A stretch of 64,000 nucleotides of DNA from Nemophila menziesii (Eukaryota > Streptophyta > Magnoliopsida > Boraginales > Hydrophyllaceae). The stretch covers positions 8,631,860 through 8,695,859 of the forward strand of contig JARWIR010000023.1 in the NCBI GenBank assembly GCA_029959085.1. Reading direction: 5' to 3'. Positions 58,154 through 64,000 of the stretch are shown in pieces. Under the pieces are notes generated by a model. That model did not search any database. It was not told the origin of the DNA and saw nothing but the letters and a program-made list of their open reading frames with translations. Made by a program: the position numbers and the translations under genes. Positions within the stretch are counted from its first letter, which is position 1. Each line of letters opens with the position of its first letter.

Positions 58154-59465
58154 TTTTTTTTTTTTTGGACATGACAAGAAAAGTAAAAGGCAAGTATTCT
58201 ATCCAATTCCAAGCTTGTTGAAGTTTCCTGAAAGTGTCCGGATCGTATCGTCTGCTGTCTTGGCTCCGTGTCTAGCGATTTTCGCAAGATGGTCTGCTTG
58301 ACTGTTCACCCTCCTTGAGATATGGTTGAAGGATATCAGCCCCGCTTGATTAGCTTTGGTCCGAATCATCCGAATGATCGGAAGAATATTCTATCTCACC
58401 GCTGACACCTGCCTAATACCTTGTATAACAGCAAGGTTATCAGTATAAATTGTTTTTGTTACTCCTTGAAATGACTTGCACTGCTCCACTGCATCAAGGA
58501 CCGCCCAAGCTTCTCCTTCAAGACTTGAATTACAAAAGATTGTTGAAGACTTTGAGCTTGAAGAACCTGTTCTGCGGTTTTTGATAATAATCCCGATGCC
58601 AGTAGGTTCATATTTATTAGAAAAAGATGCATCACACATGATACTAATATCGTCCCCATTGTTATTGCTGTTGTGTTGGTTATTTCTCTGAGTATTCTCA
58701 CTACCTTGATTTACCGCTCTTGTTGTCCAATTTTCTCCATGTAACTCTATCATTAGTTTTTGTGTACTTTGAATAATCTGATCAATACTAATAGGATTAT
58801 TTTCATGAATAACCTTCATCTTCGCCTTTCAGATGTTCCAAGTAAGAATCTGAACGTAGTTAATGACCATGTTTCTTTCCCAACCTCCTGTTGAAAACGT
58901 GTCCACAATTTGTAAAAACCAATCTCCAAGGTTACTGATCTTAGTTTGTGGAATAGAGATTTGGAGGGTTGAAGCCGCCCAGATTGCTTTATTAATAGTA
59001 CATTGTAGCAGGATATGTTCCACTGTTTCATCTTCTGACTGACACCAAGGACACGTCGGCGTGTCCGAACATTTTCTGTAAAATAGATTAAGAGCCGTCG
59101 GTATCGCATTGCTACATGCTTTCCAATTGAAAATACGGATTTTTTTTGGTATATTTGCATCCCATATTGTCTTCCAAAGAGAAGGTCGAACGTTGTTAAC
59201 AGAAGACGTTGTCTGCGGTTGTTCAAATGTTTCAACATCCGTAAGTTTTTTGTATCCAGTTTTTGTTGTGTATGCTCCGTCATTCGATACTGGCTATATA
59301 AACCGGTCTTCGTATTCAGTATTAATATTTCTGATCCTTGTTATCTCTGGTATAAGAGGTTGTGGGAAGATTTCATCTAGCAACTCAATATTCCACTCAT
59401 TAGTGCCAGGTGTCCATAATTCGTGGATTTTCTGGAGATTAGCTTTTCTATATTCCACTCATTTG
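58154..59465 (-). mobile_element. 5'-truncated LINE with RNase H, target duplication and poly(A)
   Basis: Minus strand. A T run at 58154-58166 is the poly(A) tail. Flanking copies of TTGTGTGTGTTTTTTT (58145-58160 and 59466-59481) are the target duplication. Module copy 1 shows the empty site near 1356 (CTGTGTGTGCTTTTTACTAG). Only the 3' part of the element was inserted: the end of RT ORF2, the zinc finger and RNase H. Confidence 0.85.
58391..59200 (-). pseudogene. LINE ORF2 C-terminus: zf-RVT and RNase H
   Basis: The zf-RVT part (about 59165-58980) reads WDANIPKKIRIFNWKAC, then CSDTPTCPWCQSEDETVEH and LLQC, giving the Cys/His cluster. RNase H (58819-58391, 142 aa open) has CDASF with the first catalytic Asp, GEAWAVLDAVEQC with the Glu, and IYTDNLAVIQGI with the second Asp. 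A frameshift near 58820 separates the two. It derives from an L1-type element related to the tail seen at 61047. Confidence 0.82.
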
Positions 59466-59487
59466 TTGTGTGTGTTTTTTTACTAGA

Positions 59488-59778
59488 TCATTTATCTATA
59501 GTAAAATCCGGGTCGGGCTGGTTTTTGAAGCAGAATAGGTGGAATCCTCTCGTGGATTGATTACGCCTCAAAGCGCATTAGCAGCAAATCTCGACGCATA
59601 ACATAAACTAGGTGAACTTCCCAACACCTTTAGCCAAAGCATCTTGTAATTCCTCGAGCTTCTTCCTAGAATACCGCCTCCATTAGTGGTCATGGGTGAG
59701 TAATTTTCCGCTCATAATGAATAGCATTTCATCAACTGGATTGCCTTCTCGTACGATAAAACTGTCTTTAGTGTAAAG
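59488..59778 (-). pseudogene. Cyclic-nucleotide-gated channel (CNGC) C-terminal fragment
   Basis: Minus-strand reading gives KDSFIVREGNPVDEMLFIMS then GKLLT, the start of the cyclic-nucleotide-binding domain of plant CNGCs, then (after a frameshift and a deletion) WRRYSRKKLEELQDALAKG, the calmodulin-binding IQ-type segment, and finally QPDPDFTIDK with a TGA at 59488-59490, resembling the normal C-terminal EPDF tail. CNGCs are plasma-membrane cation channels. Most of the binding domain and all membrane helices are absent. Introns seem absent over the retained part, though too little is left to be sure of a processed copy. Confidence 0.75.
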
Positions 59779-60830
59779 TGAATGGTTCCATATGAAAATC
59801 GTTAACCATGTCATCTCATAATTCCCATGGTAAGATCTACTTCATACTTTACTGATATATATATATATATATTAATTGCTTACATACTCTATTGATGATA
59901 TTATGAAGTTACTAATTACTTGCTTTGTTTCACAGATAGCATCTCTAAAGGAGTCACTTGCTGATCACATGCACAAATCCTTCCCCGGCTTAATTAAACT
60001 AAAAACTTTGTTGCTTACTGACCAGACTTTCCTGCAGAAATTGGGTATGTCCATTTTTGACAACATGTTTCATTTGCATTTTGCATTTGCAGGCCCCCCG
60101 ACTTTGAACATTTTTTTTAACCATAACAAAAAGAATATGTTTTGTATTATAGGTTATTTGGTTTAATAGGGGATTATAGTGTAAATAATAAAAAAATTAA
60201 TGTCAAGGCCTGTAGTGTAACTTTGCGTAATATAGGGACCTATAAAAAAAATCTTTTGTTGGCGAAATCCTATTTTAGGAATTGTGTTTTTTGTATTTTA
60301 CTAAGGCATTTTGTGGTTAGTACAGCATGAATTTAAGTGGAGCATTTCCGCAAATAAATTCCTATAAAGGTAAAGGAAGAGTTTGAAAATGAGAATTTGT
60401 AAAAGTGGTAGAACGATGGCAATTCGGGAATAACCAAACTACCTATCTTGCTTGTTTAATTATAAAATTTATGAAAGACTGCCTAAATTTTCATATAAAT
60501 TAGGGCTAAGAAGGTGTGTTAATGGGAAAAAGAACAAGAGGATTCATATGCAGATACGATCTGAGAAAAGAAGATGCATGAGGATACTGTCATTTGCAAA
60601 TAGTGAGTCTTGAGACCATATTTTTTTGGCCAAATATTAGTATTAGATTGATAGTTCTAGTTGTTAGAGTAGTCTTCCTTGACTCAATGGTTCTCAGAGA
60701 TGCTCATTATTATGTAACAATATATACGATTGGATTTGGTCATTTTTTAATTTTGAGTGAAAGAACTTCTACATTTGAGTCACATTATCTAAGACCCACT
60801 TATTTTTAATATCAAAACTATTTTGTTTTG

Positions 60831-61046
60831 AACTTCTATGTGATATTATTCATTCATTTCCTTAAAATTTAAATGTAAATTGGTTTAATTCACAATGTTG
60901 AATTTTTTTTAAGATGCTAAACCAAATTCGATCATAGTGATTATTATAGAAATAAAAAGTTGCAATGTCGGTATGAGATTTTAGGTAAATTTTTCTAGAC
61001 ATTACGGAGTAACCCGGGATTTGAAGTAAACTCTACTTAACGGGAA
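60831..61046. other. AT-rich spacer, nothing seen
   Basis: No ORF or repeat identified; may include the decayed upstream part of the LINE tail that follows. Confidence 0.4.
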
Positions 61047-61205
61047 CGGGAAGCAAATATATGTGCGGATTTGCTAGCTAAGAGAGGTGCGGAGATTGTT
61101 GGGGAACCATGCGTGTATGCAGATCCTCCAGTGTACCTGAAGAGTAGCTTAACGAGATATATGAGTGGTTGCGCAATTCATAGACTAGTTGTAGTTTTCC
61201 AGTGA
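61047..61205 (+). pseudogene. LINE RNase H C-terminal tail
   Basis: An open stretch starting REANICADLLAKRGAE and ending in TGA at 61203-61205. The REANxxADxLAK block is the last catalytic Asp region of RVT_3-type RNase H in plant LINEs. A short 3' region with GAA repeats (about 61255-61270) follows. Confidence 0.72.
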
Positions 61206-61270
61206 GGGTTTAGTTAGTTGTTACTAATTTCGGCTTTAAAGCCTCATATGTATGCAGAAGAAGAAGAAGT

Positions 61271-62276
61271 TAGAGGACCATTAAACCCCAAAACTCTTAA
61301 ATTGGTAAGTAGGTTGGAGTGCATTATATGGTAGCCTATTTTTATATATATTATTTAATAATTTGTAATTGTATATTATTTATTGTGATTATTTAATAAT
61401 TGAGCCAATTATAGGTAAATGCCTATTAGAAAAGTTCTTTAAAAAAAGGTGCCCCCAATAATACATTTTATAGAAAACAGCCCCACTCCAAAATACCCTT
61501 ACAAATGATAATTAAAAAAACAAAAAAGAAAATAGAAAATCAACTATTGGCTAATTCTAAATCGGTTATTAAAAAAATCTACACACTTCACACAACACAA
61601 CAGACACAACACATAGTACATAACCGGTCTTTGAGAGAGAGAGAGTCGGCGGTGACGACGACGACGAGAAGCGGCGAACGGTGACGGCGGTGCACACAAC
61701 ATAAAAACAGTCGATCAAACTAAGAGATTCGACTCCAAAACATAAAAAAAAACATACGTAAGTGAAAACTCAAATACAATACTATTTCTATGTTTATTTC
61801 GAGGTTTTTGATAGTATTTCACAAGTTAGAAACTGTTTTTGTGTTATTCCTGAAGAAAAACACAACAGAATTATAGTGCATGTGGATTTTGTTTAATTTC
61901 TACCGATTTCTTAATAAGTTTTAAACAAATTCTTACTAATTTATATATAAAAATAGAATTTAGATATTTCTAGGGTTGAAAATATGATTATTTGATGAAC
62001 GTGTTCTATAAACTTTGATTGACATGAACGAATGATGGATTAGAGTCGTATAACATGATTAATGTGTTAAACAACGACCTATAGTGCAATTATTTGAAAT
62101 TTTTTGAGGAATAACTGTAAAATATATATAAACCGGGCCTGACATTGAAATTTTGGAATATATTGTGCATATTATATACAAAATGTGTAATTTAAGGACC
62201 TTATAGTGTAATTACTACAAATATATAGACACTTAGATGGTAAAACATGTGTGTTCTGCAGAAATATATTGGTAAC
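61271..62276. other. Spacer with a GC-rich GACGACGAC stretch
   Basis: Mostly AT-rich. At 61630-61690 a GAGAGAGAG run and a GGCGGTGACGACGACGACG stretch resemble the leader of a plant gene, but no ORF of note follows. No domain recognised. Confidence 0.4.
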
Positions 62277-64000
62277 TGGTGGTGCCTAGGGTGTGCTAAA
62301 AATAAGATTAAATTAAGTCAAGAAACTACGCACTCTCACCCTAGACAGGCACAGTACTGCAAGTATTACAGGACGTATGCAAGTTTTAGTTAGTAAGTTG
62401 AGTTCGTTCTTAGGGACTTAAGTGTGTTATACGCGTAGGTAGGAATAACGAGTAAAAGTAAATAATTAAAGGACAGGGAATTAAAAGATATGAATTTCGA
62501 AATTAATAACTAAAACTAGGAAAATAAAGACAATAAAATACGAAGAATGTGAGATGAGAAATATAGCTTAGGTTTTGCTAGTATGCACTAATCCTTCTAA
62601 TTCTATCTATAAATTTAGTTCATAAGGGAGAATATTAGCTCTTGGTATACTTAGTCAGGATTCAAAATTCCCATACCTTAGACCTTGAGAGCGACTAAAG
62701 GGGCTACGGCACAACCAAGACGAGGACTCAAATAGGGTTATCAAACGCCACTAAGGCCCTATCCATGACACTACAATCAATTGGTGATATGGTGATTAAA
62801 ACAAACCCTAATGACTATCTAGTTAGAAGCATGTTTTGTCAGAACTACTATCGACACTAGACATTATGTGGTGGTTCAATATTAAATACCCTGTCAAGGA
62901 GACCATCTAACTACTCTTAAAACAATCCTAAAGTAATCAGTTCTAGGAAAGACAATAAATCAAACACATAAACAAATATAAAGTAAGTAGCTAATATCAG
63001 ATTAAAACATATAATTCCCAAAGAAACTTAGATAGAAGAATTAGAATTCATAGTTTATACATGATGCTAAACCCAAGATATGGGAGGTTTAGTTCATACC
63101 TGAAGGAAATAAACTAAAATAAATTACAAAAGACATCATCTTGCTCTCTACAATAAACTGGAAGAATAAAACTCTAAGAACTAATTACAATGAGGCAAGG
63201 ATTAATAGGGGTTAATTTTACAAGTGATATAAGGGTGTATTTATAGGTGTTTAGAAGACCTAATTCGTTTTCTTGAGGAAGAGGTAAGGTATTGGACTTC
63301 TAGCCCAACTCAAATTCGTATGGAAATAAAGATAAACACTGCTGGACTATTTTGAGCATATCTTCTTCGTTATTGGTCGGTTTGAGCTCCATAAGATACC
63401 AAAAGAATCGTAACAGAATTATCTTTGTCCCTATGAAAGGAAATTATCAAAATCGGTCTCTTTCTTAGGTAAAAACCCACATATTTGGACGTGTATGCAG
63501 AATCCCAGATTTAGGCAGCTTTTCCTTTTCCATCTTTTTAGCTTTTGTTTCCTTATCTCCAATTACCATGCTAATCTCTTTCCATAAGTTGTTGTCTTTG
63601 ACTTGGACTCTAATTAATCTCCATAATTATCTTTAAAGCTTCACACTAAAATAAACAATTAAACCCAATATGCTCTAAAAATAATAATTCTACAAATCAA
63701 GACTCAAAATAGGAAAGTGCACTAAAACTCAAGAAAATCGACATTATTGACTTCTAAAACACTAAAAATGATGTCTCATCTTAATAATAATCTATCACAA
63801 ATGAGGAGACATCAAGACCCCCAACTCAAAGTTGTATCGTCCCGATACAATAAAAGATAAAAACAAAGGGAAGTCTATAAATACACACTTATAAAATTCT
63901 CAACAGAATGGGAAAAACATTGCAAAACATATAGAATAACCTAAAGCACATAACTCAGAAAATTTCATGCAATAATGTTCATAAACTACATACCTGTACA
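62277..64000 (-). mobile_element. Element E: Athila-type element, 3' LTR and start of internal region, runs off window
   Basis: LTR 62277-63814 (1,538 bp, TGGTGGTGCC ... GGAGACATCA on the plus strand), followed at 63815 by the polypurine-tract-type sequence AGACCCCCAACTCAAA. The orientation is therefore minus, and primer site, gag and pol would lie beyond 64000. It is the most diverged LTR here: the CCCTGACGGG motifs are only partly recognisable (for example near 62652 and 62890). Confidence 0.8.
63832..63850 (-). promoter_or_regulatory. Polypurine-tract-adjacent hairpin, element E
   Basis: Arms TTGTATCG and CGATACAA pair perfectly over 8 bp around TCC. The arms differ from those of A and C (CTTTGTCG / CGACAAAG) at several positions on both sides, with pairing kept. 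Confidence 0.7.

Larger units (their letters stand above)
57197..60830 (+). repeat. Composite repeat module, copy 4 (interrupted)
   Basis: Close match to copy 1 for 57197-58145, then a LINE insertion, then continuation to about 60830 with matches to copy 3. It contains the only open version of the module's first ORF and an antisense channel-gene fragment at 59488-59778. The CLASSY-like scrap of copies 1 and 2 is missing here. Confidence 0.7.

Overview
The window is nuclear DNA from a flowering plant, most likely a eudicot. Three things point there: an Athila-type Ty3/gypsy lineage dominates it; it holds broken pieces of plant gene families (CLASSY-type SNF2 remodeler, cyclic-nucleotide-gated channel, F-box-associated domain); and it carries a plant mitochondrial insert with nad5 group II intron and cob sequence. 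I found no intact host gene. The region reads as a transposon nest in heterochromatin. I could not fix the species.

Left part (1-7576). A MULE-like terminus runs straight into the first of four copies of a composite repeat module. After it come a SINE-like element, a decayed Ty1/copia pol, a second SINE-like element and featureless AT-rich DNA.

Main nest (7582-33646). Three related Athila-type elements are stacked. Outer element A (minus strand, only a stub of internal sequence) was split by element B (plus strand, non-autonomous, with an unusual ORF), and B was split by element C (minus strand, 12,747 bp, essentially complete). C has 1,564-bp LTRs differing at about 12 sites by eye, a perfect 5-bp target duplication GGAAG, a tRNA-Asp-type primer site, open gag-protease and RT/RNase H/integrase frames separated by one in-frame TAG, a third env-like ORF with one stop, and a GC-rich palindrome array. 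A itself lies beside an older Athila pol fragment (33647-34004).

Middle (34005-43650). A Stowaway MITE, a decayed LINE, a CLASSY-like pseudogene within module copy 2, a mitochondrial insert, a second decayed LINE and a LINE RNase H fragment.

Right part (43930-64000). Module copy 3 is interrupted by a 1.36-kb element with 9-bp direct repeats and by a solo LTR (target duplication ATTGG). Then come a truncated Athila element D (LTR, primer site, broken gag), a minisatellite, a minus-strand MULE transposase pseudogene with an internal duplication, module copy 4 (interrupted by a 5'-truncated LINE and holding an antisense channel-gene fragment), a LINE tail, and the LTR of a fifth Athila element E that runs off the window.

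Shared signals tie the Athila copies together: a 10-bp dyad at the LTR 5' terminus, four spaced copies of a CCCTGACGGG-like motif per LTR, and a short hairpin beside the polypurine tract whose arms differ between elements yet still pair. Paralogous module copies give visible empty sites for the solo LTR and for the truncated LINE.
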